A stretch of DNA of 64,000 nucleotides from CAZMGY01 sp964565945 [NCBI: uncultured bacterium] (lineage in GTDB: Bacteria > GCA-001730085), in assembly GCA_964565945.1 (NCBI GenBank), contig CAZMGY010000012.1:1-64000 (forward strand). Direction: 5' to 3'. This document shows, piece after piece, positions 1 to 11,372 of this stretch (position 1 is its first letter; the number at the start of each line of letters is the position of its first letter). The notes under the pieces are model-generated. The model was not told the DNA's origin and did no database searches. It saw only the letters and a program-made list of their open reading frames with translations. Position numbers and translations under genes: made by a program.

Positions 1-2
1 TT

Positions 3-2309
3 ACTACTGGTTCTGAGGCTGCTGCTACAAGTTTGGCGATTAAGGAAGAGTATAAGGAAGAAAAAGCTACTTCTACTTATTATGAATATGAAAAAGAAGA
101 ATTGGTTGATAGAAGTTTTGAGGTTGTGGACAAATTTACTACTAGTCCTTTTGAAGGCTCTTCTGAGAGAAGTGTTGTGGTTGAGAATGTGCGAGAAGGA
201 GAGGAAGGCAAATCTGCTGAGACTCAAAAAAGAGGCACGGGCACAGCGGCTCCTGATACAGAACTTTCTGTTAGTTATCATGACAAGGAAGGATCTGCTG
301 ATACAAGTTTTCATGTGAGTGAGGCTGTGTCAGAATATTCTAAGGAGAGTTCTTTTGAAGTCTCTTTTGAGACAAGTTTGCCGGTTGAGGATGTGCCAAA
401 AACAGAAGAAGAAGAAGAAGCTTCTGAGGGCAGCCCTTTAAAACTATTAAAAAGTGTTTATAAAGGGCTTGAATCTAAATTGACGGTGAAAGAAATTGAA
501 AAAAGAATCGAAATAGCTTTCAAACTAATTGCATCATTGACTGAGAAAAGTCTTCCTGGCGCTGTAGCCAAATATCAAGAGATTATTTCTTATCGTTCTC
601 AGATTATGGCCAATTATCGGGAATTAGGTCATCAAGAGTCTTTGCGCCAAACAAGGCAACTCTTGATGTACGATTTTGTTGTTTTGCTTGGTGTTTTGCC
701 TAAATCCACACCTGAAGAGCAAAGAGTGCGTATAAAATATTTACAGTCTTTTTTGAATGAGTGGGATGATGCCGATGGATTTTTGGGGAAAGAAAAGTTT
801 GAACAGGAGGAGAACAAAAAGGCGTATGAATCAGAAATTGAGAGGTTAGAGCTGTCTGAGAGGTTGATTAATGTTACTTCTGATTTAGAAATGCAAGGGG
901 CTCTTGGGGGAATAGTTGTTAAGCGTGTGATGGTTAAACTTATGGATGCTGTAAATAAGCAACTATTTGGGAGAAATTTACTGATTTCACACGGAAGAGG
1001 CTTTCCGACAACTAAGAGCTTGGAGCATATCGAGGATCATACGCAACAGGATTCCCAGCAGTTGATTGAAATTAAGAATATCTTGAAAGAGGTTTATGAT
1101 AGCTTGGAATATAAGTCTTCAAAGGTTGGGAATTTTATTACTACACTTGTTGAAAGGAGGGGTGATTCGTTGATCTATAATGCTTTGGATCTTATGTTAA
1201 ATTTTTATAGATTGTTAGATTTTGAAACGTTCTTGTCTCAAAGTAGAGATAAAGGTACTGATTATGATAAACTTATGGGGCAGTTGTACAAGTTGTGGGG
1301 AGAGATTCAAGCGGATACTAAAGGATTTGCTGCGATTGCTTCTGTGTATGGTAAAAATGCTGACAAAGGTCAATCCTTGCAAGCTGCTTTCGTAGAGCTT
1401 CAAGTGGCTGTGTGGCTTAAATTGATGGATAAGTTGAAGGCCGTTTCTTCTATAAATCATGCGGCTATGATTAAGGATCTTCCTTCCTACGGGGATCTAA
1501 TGGAGCAGTGGGGTGCCCAAAAATTTGGGAGCAGCATTAGTGGGAAAAAAGCAAAGGGTGTGCAAGATTCTCTGTATGCCTTGGCGGAGAAGTTTTTTGC
1601 CAAAAGGCCAGGAGCTGACATGATGACATTGATTCCGGCTAAACCTGGCCGAGCGGGTGATTTGGTTCAGCCAAGCATGTCTGAATTAAAAAGAACCTTT
1701 CAGGATACTTTAAAAGGTTTTGGTGGATCTTATGCCTCGATTGCTTGGCCCGAAACAATCACCTACCAGGTCGTTGAAGCCGATGAGAGTGGAAACCGTC
1801 CATTGATGAGCAATAATGGCCAATTGGCTGAGTTTACCATTACACAAGCGGCAAATATGGAAGGTCTTTCGCCAAAGTTTCAAGCTATTTGGATTCTTAA
1901 TGAAACTATACAGCCTGGTTTGGCTAATAAGATGACCCAAGCATTGGATGCTTCTCAAGTGGTGAAAATGAAGGATGCCAGAGTTGGAGATTCCAATTTG
2001 TTTGATTTGACGGTTGAGTTAGGTAGCTTAATTGTCTTGCGTCGAATTGTGATTGCTAAGTATGGGGCTGATTATTGGAATAATCAGTTTATCAAAGAAT
2101 TCGAAACTTACTTTGATAAACGTATTGCTTTTGAGTTGGCTTGGGATATGTCTGATATTCTCCGCCATTTGGGAGAGGCTAGCTTGCAAAAACAATGGGA
2201 TACTGTTAATTTTGACAACTCTGTGAGCGTGTTTGATCAAGTAAGGGTAGTAGGCTTGCCAGAAGAAATTAATCCCCAGTTGATGGCAACCTTGCGTAAG
2301 AATGCGTAG
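3..2309 (+). CDS. C-terminal part of a large unrecognised protein (5' end outside window)
   Basis: The frame is open from the first bases of the window to the TAG at 2307-2309, giving 768 residues, so the gene starts left of the window. The TTG at 33 has no ribosome binding site and I do not take it as a start. The first ~135 visible residues are low complexity, rich in Glu, Ser, Thr and Tyr, with Tyr-Glu-Tyr-Glu type runs, which looks like a disordered linker. The remaining ~630 residues look mostly alpha-helical and soluble, with no obvious membrane segment. I recognise no catalytic motif or family. A long acidic linker before a folded C-terminal domain fits the tail of a very long multidomain protein, possibly comparable to the giant gene at the right end of the window, but this cannot be shown here. 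Coding is secure; function is unknown. Confidence 0.85.
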   Translation, partial: TTGSEAAATSLAIKEEYKEEKATSTYYEYEKEELVDRSFEVVDKFTTSPFEGSSERSVVVENVREGEEGKSAETQKRGTGTAAPDTELSVSYHDKEGSADTSFHVSEAVSEYSKESSFEVSFETSLPVEDVPKTEEEEEASEGSPLKLLKSVYKGLESKLTVKEIEKRIEIAFKLIASLTEKSLPGAVAKYQEIISYRSQIMANYRELGHQESLRQTRQLLMYDFVVLLGVLPKSTPEEQRVRIKYLQSFLNEWDDADGFLGKEKFEQEENKKAYESEIERLELSERLINVTSDLEMQGALGGIVVKRVMVKLMDAVNKQLFGRNLLISHGRGFPTTKSLEHIEDHTQQDSQQLIEIKNILKEVYDSLEYKSSKVGNFITTLVERRGDSLIYNALDLMLNFYRLLDFETFLSQSRDKGTDYDKLMGQLYKLWGEIQADTKGFAAIASVYGKNADKGQSLQAAFVELQVAVWLKLMDKLKAVSSINHAAMIKDLPSYGDLMEQWGAQKFGSSISGKKAKGVQDSLYALAEKFFAKRPGADMMTLIPAKPGRAGDLVQPSMSELKRTFQDTLKGFGGSYASIAWPETITYQVVEADESGNRPLMSNNGQLAEFTITQAANMEGLSPKFQAIWILNETIQPGLANKMTQALDASQVVKMKDARVGDSNLFDLTVELGSLIVLRRIVIAKYGADYWNNQFIKEFETYFDKRIAFELAWDMSDILRHLGEASLQKQWDTVNFDNSVSVFDQVRVVGLPEEINPQLMATLRKNA

Positions 2310-2329
2310 TGTTGTCAGGCTCTCATCTT

Positions 2330-2562
2330 AATCTTCTCGCCTTGAAAAGTGGAGAGGAAACAGATAGAATAACCCTTAAGGTATTTCCCTGCCTTTCTTG
2401 GCCACGGACGGATTTATTTTGTCTTACGTTTTTTACGGGACAAGGCATTTGGAAGCACGGCAAGAGGCTTGCCTTTTGGTAAGAACTTAAAGTGATTGCG
2501 GTGTGTCCCCCTTGGCTTAACCAAAGCCAAAATATTCGTTTGAGCGTTTAAGGCGGGGATTC
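2330..2562 (+). ncRNA. ssrS: probable 6S RNA (regulator of RNA polymerase)
   Basis: This 274-base gap between a stop codon and rarA holds a long imperfect rod-like fold. Its closing helix of about 13 pairs joins 2334-2346 with 2547-2559, including the exact match CGCCTT/AAGGCG. An upper helix pairs GCC-TT-TCTTG (near 2391) with CAAGAGGC (near 2463), and TTGTC/GACAA pairs lie towards the apex. A small hairpin, TTGGCTT/AAGCCAA at about 2510-2528, sits where the 3' side of a 6S central bubble often carries one. Context supports the call: 6S RNA commonly lies next to rarA or the 5-formyl-THF cyclo-ligase gene, and both follow here. Ends are approximate. The main alternative is a structured 5' leader of rarA. 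Confidence 0.55.
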
Positions 2563-2583
2563 AAATAATGGATACAAGCACTC

Positions 2584-3915
2584 ATGGATCTTTTTTCTCC
2601 CGAACAAACATTAGATAATACACCTTTAGCGGCCTTGTTGCGCCCTCAAGAGCTTAAAAATTTTGTCGGACAGTCGCATATGATGGGTGATGGGCAAGCG
2701 TTGCGTCTTATGATCGAGAACGATCGTTTGAGCTCGCTAATGTTTTATGGGCCACCAGGGACAGGAAAGACCTCTTTAGCCCGTTTGATTGCGACGCATA
2801 CGCAAGCTTACTTTGTAAGTCTTAATGCCGTGGAAGCCAACACCAAAGATATTCGTCAGGTGGTTGACGAAGCTCTGTACCAGCGCTCGTACGACCGGGC
2901 CAAAACAATTCTGTTTGTCGATGAGGTTCATCGTTTTAACAAAGCGCAACAAGATGTGCTGATGCCCTATGTCGAAGAAGGGGTGTTTGTATTTATTGGG
3001 GCCACCACTGAAAACCCTTTTTTTGCGCTGAATGCTCCCTTGTTATCGCGTGCGCATGTGTTTGCTTTTGAGCCTTTGTCGGTGGACGAGCTGAAGCAGG
3101 TTCTGGATAGGGCTCTACATCATTCACGCAAGTATTTGTCGCATGTGAGACTGAGTGACGGAGTCGCCACTTTGTTGGCCGAAGGTGCCGAAGGCGATGC
3201 GCGGAGGGTCATTAATCTTTTGGATTTTATGGTTAAGTCCAAAACGGTTGATGCTGGAGGTTTGCTTGTGATTGATGTAGATGATGTGCTGCAAAGCGGT
3301 CAGGTTAAGGCGCTTGTTTACGATGGGGAAGGTGATAATCATTATGATACGATTTCGGCTTTCATTAAGAGTATGCGTGGGTCTGATCCCGATGCGGCTT
3401 TGTATTGGTTGGCCAAAATGTTTTATGCTGGAGAAGACTTAAACTTTATTGGACGCCGAATAGTGATATGTGCTGCTGAAGATGTGGGTAATGCTGATCC
3501 GCGAGCTTTGCAGGTGGCACATACAGCGTGGGAGGTGGCTCTGAAAGTGGGAATGCCTGAGGCCCGAATCCCTTTGGCACAAGCGGTGACTTATATTGCC
3601 ACAGCTCCAAAAAGCAATGCAGCTTATTTGGGGATTGATCGAGCGTTAGATTTAGTGAAACAGAAATCTTTGCATCCAGTGCCCAAACATTTGAAAGATG
3701 CTGGTTATCCAGGGGCTAAAACTTTGGGGCATGGGCAAGGTTATCGTTATCCGCATCTTGAGCACGATCATTTTAATGATCAAGAGTACGCTCCTTTAAA
3801 AGAAGCTTTGTATACGCCCACTGGTTTAGGTTACGAAAAAACGATTAAAGAAAGGATGGATTATTGGACAAAACGCAAATCCGCCAAACCATCGCCCAAG
3901 TTATCCAAGGATTAA
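2584..3915 (+). CDS. rarA: replication-associated recombination protein A (MgsA/RarA AAA+ ATPase)
   Basis: RarA is a clamp-loader-like AAA+ ATPase acting at stalled replication forks and single-strand gaps. At 443 residues it is full length for the family. Visible motifs are Walker A GPPGTGKTS at about residues 55-63, Walker B with sensor context FVDEVHRFNKAQQD at about 115-128, and sensor 1 GATTENPFF followed by the arginine-finger segment LLSRAHVF. The C-terminal half matches the family's tetramerisation domain (RRIVICAAEDVGNADP, and YPHLEHDHF near the end). The ATG has no strong Shine-Dalgarno sequence, but the start agrees with the family's N-terminus. It lies just downstream of the probable 6S RNA and overlaps the following gene by 52 bases. 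Confidence 0.95.
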   Translation: MDLFSPEQTLDNTPLAALLRPQELKNFVGQSHMMGDGQALRLMIENDRLSSLMFYGPPGTGKTSLARLIATHTQAYFVSLNAVEANTKDIRQVVDEALYQRSYDRAKTILFVDEVHRFNKAQQDVLMPYVEEGVFVFIGATTENPFFALNAPLLSRAHVFAFEPLSVDELKQVLDRALHHSRKYLSHVRLSDGVATLLAEGAEGDARRVINLLDFMVKSKTVDAGGLLVIDVDDVLQSGQVKALVYDGEGDNHYDTISAFIKSMRGSDPDAALYWLAKMFYAGEDLNFIGRRIVICAAEDVGNADPRALQVAHTAWEVALKVGMPEARIPLAQAVTYIATAPKSNAAYLGIDRALDLVKQKSLHPVPKHLKDAGYPGAKTLGHGQGYRYPHLEHDHFNDQEYAPLKEALYTPTGLGYEKTIKERMDYWTKRKSAKPSPKLSKD

Positions 3916-4418
3916 GTTGGGAGCAAAGGGAGCATCAGGTCAACCTTGTCACAGAGCGTTTGCTTAAGCATCCGCTCTTGCAGGAGCCTTTAACTGTTTT
4001 GGTTTATCGGGCTTTGCCCGATGAGCTTAATTTGCAGAGTTTGTATCAGCAATGGATGGTGCAGGGGTATCGACTGTGCTTTCCTAAAGTTGCTGGTCAA
4101 AATATGAAGGTTTACGAGGTGAAGGATTATGATGACGCAACACTGTGGCAACTGGAGCAACGCTGGGGAATAACGGAGCCTTGTTCTCTTAACAACGCTC
4201 AGGTGGATCCTAAGGATATTACGTTGCTGCTTGTTCCTGGACGAGCTTTTGATGGACATGGTGGTCGTGTAGGGCGTGGTCATGGCTGTTATGATCGTTT
4301 TTTAAGTGTGTTTGTTCATATTTATACGATTGGTCTAGGCTATAGCTGTCAAATACTGGATACGGTCGTGCAGAATGAACAGGATGTAGCCATGGATGAG
4401 GTGATGCTATGCCCTTAA
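3864..4418 (+). CDS. 5-formyltetrahydrofolate cyclo-ligase
   Basis: This enzyme converts 5-formyl-THF to 5,10-methenyl-THF with ATP in cytosolic folate metabolism. The 184 residues match the YgfA/MTHFS family length. The C-terminal signature is VPGRAFDGHGGRVGRGHGCYD, with the glycine-rich phosphate loop and Tyr-Asp pair, at about residues 130-150. The family usually has RLGxGGGYYD; here it reads RVGRGHGCYD, so one of the paired tyrosines is Cys. The TTG start is preceded by AAAGGATGG and gives a 52-base overlap with rarA in another frame, so translation is probably coupled. Its 3' end overlaps nadC by 10 bases. Other starts would be downstream and would shorten the N-terminus. Confidence 0.9.
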   Translation: MDKTQIRQTIAQVIQGLSWEQREHQVNLVTERLLKHPLLQEPLTVLVYRALPDELNLQSLYQQWMVQGYRLCFPKVAGQNMKVYEVKDYDDATLWQLEQRWGITEPCSLNNAQVDPKDITLLLVPGRAFDGHGGRVGRGHGCYDRFLSVFVHIYTIGLGYSCQILDTVVQNEQDVAMDEVMLCP

Positions 4419-5293
4419 ATACAGCAACACAAGAAATGATTATTCAAGCCTATCGTGAAGACGTAGGTTCTGGCGATTGCACCAGTGATTTATTGTTAGA
4501 GCGTTCAACCTTAGCACAAGCTCAAATTGTGGCCAAGGATGTGGGTGTGGTTTCGGGTCAAGAAGTAGCTGCGTTTGTGTTTGCTTGGGGCGAATCTAAG
4601 ATTTCTTATCGACCTATTTTGCTTGATGGTGCTTTGATGCATCCAGGAGATGTTCTGGCAGAGATCGAAGGGCCAGCCTGGGGTGTGTTGCAGTCCGAGC
4701 GGACGGCTTTGAATTTTTTGCAGCGTTTATCGGGGGTGGCCACCACCACGCGTGCTTTCGTTGATGCGATTGGAGAGCGAGCGACTCATATTTTGGATAC
4801 ACGCAAAACAACACCAGGTTGGAGGTTGTTACAAAAACAGGCGGTTGTGCATGGTTGGGGAACCAATCATCGGCAGGGCTTGTATGATCAAGTGTTGATT
4901 AAAGAAAATCATTTGTATGCACTTATGTTGCAACAAGCGTGTGATCTTAACACCGCGATTGAATTAGCTATTCAGACCTGCCGAACGCAAAGTTCTTTAA
5001 CAACACCCATTGAAGTTGAAGTGCAAACGGTTGAGCAGGCTTGTTTAGCGGGTAAAGCTGGGGCTGATGTGATTTTGTTGGATAATATGTCTTGTGAGGA
5101 TATGAGTCAGGTGGTTAAGCAGGTAGCTTTGCTGGAGACAAAACCTTTGTTGGAAGCATCAGGAGGTATTGATTTGGATCGTGTCCGTTTGGTTGCAGCC
5201 ACAGGTGTGGATCAGATATCGGTGGGGGCCTTAACTCATTCCTACAAAGCGATCGACTTGTCTTTGTTGATTCAATTATCGTACGAGGTTTAA
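4409..5293 (+). CDS. nadC: nicotinate-nucleotide pyrophosphorylase (quinolinate phosphoribosyltransferase)
   Basis: NadC makes nicotinate mononucleotide from quinolinate and PRPP with loss of CO2, in de novo NAD synthesis. The 294-residue protein has the N-terminal EDVGSGDCTSD motif at about 17-27, SERTALNFLQRLSG at about 95-108, the substrate-binding stretch ILDTRKTTPGWRLLQKQAV followed by GTNHRQGLYDQVLIKENH, and the late barrel motifs ILLDNM and EASGGI. All are typical. The usual GGG(T/A)NHR appears as GWGTNHR, a minor change. Its ATG overlaps the end of the cyclo-ligase gene and coaX starts three bases after its stop, so it sits in a cofactor-biosynthesis operon. nadA and nadB are not in the window. 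Confidence 0.96.
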   Translation: MPLNTATQEMIIQAYREDVGSGDCTSDLLLERSTLAQAQIVAKDVGVVSGQEVAAFVFAWGESKISYRPILLDGALMHPGDVLAEIEGPAWGVLQSERTALNFLQRLSGVATTTRAFVDAIGERATHILDTRKTTPGWRLLQKQAVVHGWGTNHRQGLYDQVLIKENHLYALMLQQACDLNTAIELAIQTCRTQSSLTTPIEVEVQTVEQACLAGKAGADVILLDNMSCEDMSQVVKQVALLETKPLLEASGGIDLDRVRLVAATGVDQISVGALTHSYKAIDLSLLIQLSYEV

Positions 5294-5296
5294 CGA

Positions 5297-6040
5297 ATGG
5301 CACGAATATGCATCGACATTGGCAATACAACCATAGGGGTCGCTCTTATGCAACAGGGGAAGGTGTGTATGAGCTTATCTGTGCCAGCAGGAGCCTGGTC
5401 CTTGTTGGCTGATTGGTCCGTGTGGAGGCATCTGAATTCTCAAGAAGAGCATTGGCTAGGGATTTGCTCGGTTGTTCCTAAGACAGATGAAGCCTTGTTG
5501 CGTTTGATCGATCACCATCAGTTGAGATGCTGCCTGAATTGGGTGAAAGAGTCAAGTCGCCCTAAATTGAACTTAGCTTACGCAAATCGCTCTACCTTAG
5601 GCCTGGATCGCTTGGTTTTGATTCATAAGGCCTACGTTGATAACCCTGGAGGAGTGACTCTGATTGTGGATGCGGGCACGGCTCTAAGTTTAGACTATAT
5701 TGTTAAAGGGCAGCACCAGGGGGGTATGATTGCTCCAGGCTTTCATAAAAGTTTTGTGGCGATGTATGAACAGACGGTGGCTTTGCCTATGATTGGCAAT
5801 TGTTCCAAGGATATTCCTTTATGGGGGCAAAGTACGGAAGAGTGCATGCAGAGTGGTGTTGTGCATGGAGCTTCCTTGTTTATAAGAGCTGTAGCGCAGC
5901 AGGTGGCTGATGATTTGGGAAACACGGATCTGCTATTGTGGGCTACGGGGGGCAATAGCCCTTATTTGCAAGAAGCGCTTGCCTGGGATCGTTGTGATTC
6001 CGATCTTATTTTTGAAGCGATTGAACTTTGGCTTTCTTAA
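5297..6040 (+). CDS. coaX: type III pantothenate kinase
   Basis: CoaX phosphorylates pantothenate, the first step of coenzyme A synthesis. It belongs to the ASKHA fold family and is not feedback-inhibited by CoA like type I enzymes. At 247 residues it has the phosphate-binding CIDIGNTTIG at the N-terminus, TLGLDRLV near residue 96, the second phosphate motif IVDAGTALSLDYI near 122, and GGMIAPG near 138, all signatures of the family. It starts three bases after nadC, last in the rarA-nadC-coaX run, and is followed by the groESL promoter. No independent promoter is evident. Confidence 0.93.
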   Translation: MARICIDIGNTTIGVALMQQGKVCMSLSVPAGAWSLLADWSVWRHLNSQEEHWLGICSVVPKTDEALLRLIDHHQLRCCLNWVKESSRPKLNLAYANRSTLGLDRLVLIHKAYVDNPGGVTLIVDAGTALSLDYIVKGQHQGGMIAPGFHKSFVAMYEQTVALPMIGNCSKDIPLWGQSTEECMQSGVVHGASLFIRAVAQQVADDLGNTDLLLWATGGNSPYLQEALAWDRCDSDLIFEAIELWLS

Positions 6041-6055
6041 AAAGATAAAAAACGC

Positions 6056-6083
6056 TTGACAATAGAGACGGGCATTGTATGAT
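6056..6083 (+). promoter_or_regulatory. sigma70-type promoter of groESL
   Basis: A consensus -35 TTGACA (6056-6061) and a -10 TATGAT (6078-6083, one mismatch) are separated by 16 bases. The predicted start near 6090 lies just before the CIRCE operator, which is the arrangement expected for HrcA-repressed groESL. It is the only strong promoter between coaX and groES. Confidence 0.85.
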
Positions 6084-6098
6084 AGTGAAATGGTGCTT

Positions 6099-6125
6099 CT
6101 AGCAATTGATTGCCAGAAGTGCTAA
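6099..6125 (+). promoter_or_regulatory. CIRCE operator (HrcA binding site) upstream of groESL
   Basis: The inverted repeat reads CTAGCAATT, nine bases, AAGTGCTAA. Against the CIRCE consensus TTAGCACTC-N9-GAGTGCTAA, the right half matches 8 of 9 and the left half 6 of 9 (7 of 9 against the perfect complement of this right half). Its place immediately downstream of the -10 box and about 135 bases before groES is typical. The weaker left half may lower HrcA affinity. hrcA itself is not in the window. Confidence 0.8.
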
Positions 6126-6202
6126 TGAAAAAATGCTTAGAGGGGCTCTTATAGGAGGGGGGGCACTTTGGATTTCAGTTGTAGATAACTTAATGCATGC
6201 GA

Positions 6203-6223
6203 GCCTTGTTCATGAACAAAGCT
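6203..6223 (+). repeat. palindrome in the groES leader
   Basis: TTGTTCATGAACAA at 6206-6219 is a perfect 14-base palindrome, extended by AGC/GCT on each side around one mismatch. It lies in the untranslated leader about 40 bases before the groES start. It could be a second operator or a small RNA hairpin. I recognise no regulator for it. Confidence 0.5.
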
Positions 6224-6259
6224 TGTGTGAAAATCATCATAAAAATGGAGGAAAAACGC

Positions 6260-6547
6260 ATGGCAATTCAACCTTTAGGTGATCGTGTGCTTGTGCAGGT
6301 TCTTGAAGCCGAGGAAAAAACTCAAGGAGGAATTATTCTTCCCGATACGGCCAAAGAAAAGCCACAAGAAGGAAAAGTGGTTGAGGTAGGTCCAGGCAAA
6401 TTGCTCGAAACAGGTCAACGTGGCGATATGTCGGTGGACAGGGGTAATCGTATTTTGTTTGGCAAGTATTCTGGAACCGAAATCAAGGTGGAAGGTCAAG
6501 AATATTTGATGATTCGTGAAGATGAAATTTTGGCTGTTGTTAAATAA
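6260..6547 (+). CDS. groES: co-chaperonin GroES
   Basis: GroES is the 10-kDa lid of the GroEL folding chamber in the cytosol. The ATG at 6260 is chosen because GGAGG lies eight bases upstream (6247-6251) and the protein then begins [13 protein letters not shown], the normal family start, giving 95 residues. The frame stays open further upstream to 6197, but that extension is leader. Visible signatures are PLGDRVLV, the mobile loop [19 protein letters not shown] at about 17-35, and the C-terminal [13 protein letters not shown]. It is followed 32 bases later by groEL under the shared CIRCE-controlled promoter. Confidence 0.97.
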   Translation: MAIQPLGDRVLVQVLEAEEKTQGGIILPDTAKEKPQEGKVVEVGPGKLLETGQRGDMSVDRGNRILFGKYSGTEIKVEGQEYLMIREDEILAVVK

Positions 6548-6567
6548 CAACGGTCTTACAAAGATAA

Positions 6568-8214
<1,647 letters not shown>

Positions 8215-8235
8215 AAAAAGTCTTTGAGACTATTG

Positions 8236-8266
8236 AAAAAGCCCCGCACGCTGTGGGGCTTTTTTT
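8236..8266 (+). terminator. intrinsic terminator after groEL
   Basis: The stem pairs AAAAAGCCCC (8236-8245) with GGGGCTTTTT (8255-8264) around a nine-base loop and continues into a T run. This is a textbook Rho-independent terminator. The A run on the other side could make it work in both directions. Confidence 0.93.
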
Positions 8267-8313
8267 ATGTTGTGTGATGGGTAAAACTGAGATCTGATGA
8301 TTGTAATAAGTTG

Positions 8314-8322
8314 TGATATAAT
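8314..8322 (+). promoter_or_regulatory. candidate extended -10 promoter before the metal-binding protein gene
   Basis: TGATATAAT is a perfect TATAAT with the extended TG, but no good -35 is seen. A transcript from here would begin near 8329, essentially on the GTG start at 8328. Either the mRNA is leaderless, the promoter is not used, or the true start is downstream. Confidence 0.35.
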
Positions 8323-8327
8323 GAGAT

Positions 8328-10498
<2,171 letters not shown>

Positions 10499-10514
10499 GG
10501 GAGAAACCTAAGAG

Positions 10515-10940
10515 ATGAAGATTTTAGTGATTCATGGGCCTAATTTAGGTTTGTTAGGCCAGAGAGAGCCAGATATTTACGGTTCAACAACCCTTCATGA
10601 GATCAATCAGGCCTTGTTCCAGCGTGCTGAAGCCAATGCATGTGAGCTGGATATTATTCAGCATGATCATGAGGGCGATATTGTGGCCGCGATTGGTCAA
10701 AGTCAAGTTGATGGTATTGTGATTAATCCCGCGGCCTACACGCATACTAGTATGGCCATCGCGGATGCTTTGGTGGCGGTTGCTAAGCCAGCTGTCGAAG
10801 TGCATTTATCTAATATTTATAAACGTGAGGAATGGCGTCATCGTTCCTACATTGCTCCTGTTGTTCAGGGGCAAATTTCAGGCCTTGGTGTGAGAAGTTA
10901 TTTGTTAGCTTTGGATTACTTGATTCAAAGTCAAGCGTAG
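10515..10940 (+). CDS. aroQ: type II 3-dehydroquinate dehydratase
   Basis: AroQ dehydrates 3-dehydroquinate in the shikimate pathway; the type II enzyme is a small dodecamer. The 141-residue length is typical. Motifs are IHGPNLGLLGQREPDIYG at the N-terminus, with the Arg and Tyr of the active-site loop, INPAAYTHTS at about 74-83, EVHLSNIYKREEWRHRS at about 99-115 with the catalytic His, and GLGVRSYLLAL near the end. The aroQ-accB-accC order is common in bacteria. The gap to accB is nine bases. Confidence 0.97.
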   Translation: MKILVIHGPNLGLLGQREPDIYGSTTLHEINQALFQRAEANACELDIIQHDHEGDIVAAIGQSQVDGIVINPAAYTHTSMAIADALVAVAKPAVEVHLSNIYKREEWRHRSYIAPVVQGQISGLGVRSYLLALDYLIQSQA

Positions 10941-10949
10941 GGGAGTGAT

Positions 10950-11372
10950 ATGGACGTAGATATGAAACAAATCAAAAAATTTCTTAAGCTGATGGATGAT
11001 AATCAGCTGGTGGAAATATCTGTTAAAAATGGGGATGATGCAATCTCTTTGCGTAAGCATGAAGTTGTGGCGGCGCCTCAAGCTCCAGTTATAGCTCCTT
11101 CTGACGACAATGTTGGCGATGCTATTCCTGCGAATTGCAAAGAAATTACGTCTCCTATGGTGGGGACTTTTTATCGTGCTCCATCTCCTGAAGCAGTGAT
11201 TTTTGTGAATGTGGGTGATTTTATATCTTCGGGTCAAGTTTTGTGTATTTTGGAAGCCATGAAATTGATGAACGAATTCAAAAGTGAAGTTTCTGGTAAA
11301 ATAGTGAAAATTTTAGTCGAAAATGGTGAGGCTGTTGAGTTTGGTCAACCTTTATTTTTGGTGGAAGGGTAA
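10950..11372 (+). CDS. accB: biotin carboxyl carrier protein of acetyl-CoA carboxylase
   Basis: AccB carries the biotin that shuttles CO2 between biotin carboxylase and the carboxyltransferase, making malonyl-CoA for fatty acids. The 140 residues split into an N-terminal helical part, a short Ala/Pro-rich linker (about 37-50), and a C-terminal biotinyl domain. The biotinylation site is EAMKLMNE, with the lysine at about residue 107. GGGGAG precedes the ATG. An internal ATG at codon 5 is an alternative start. It overlaps accC by one base (TAATG), so the two are translationally coupled. accA and accD are not in the window. Confidence 0.96.
   Translation: MDVDMKQIKKFLKLMDDNQLVEISVKNGDDAISLRKHEVVAAPQAPVIAPSDDNVGDAIPANCKEITSPMVGTFYRAPSPEAVIFVNVGDFISSGQVLCILEAMKLMNEFKSEVSGKIVKILVENGEAVEFGQPLFLVEG

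Noticed and set aside
6197-6259. N-terminal extension of groES
   Set aside because: It has no ribosome binding site and adds 21 residues absent from the family. The ATG at 6260 has GGAGG at the right distance.
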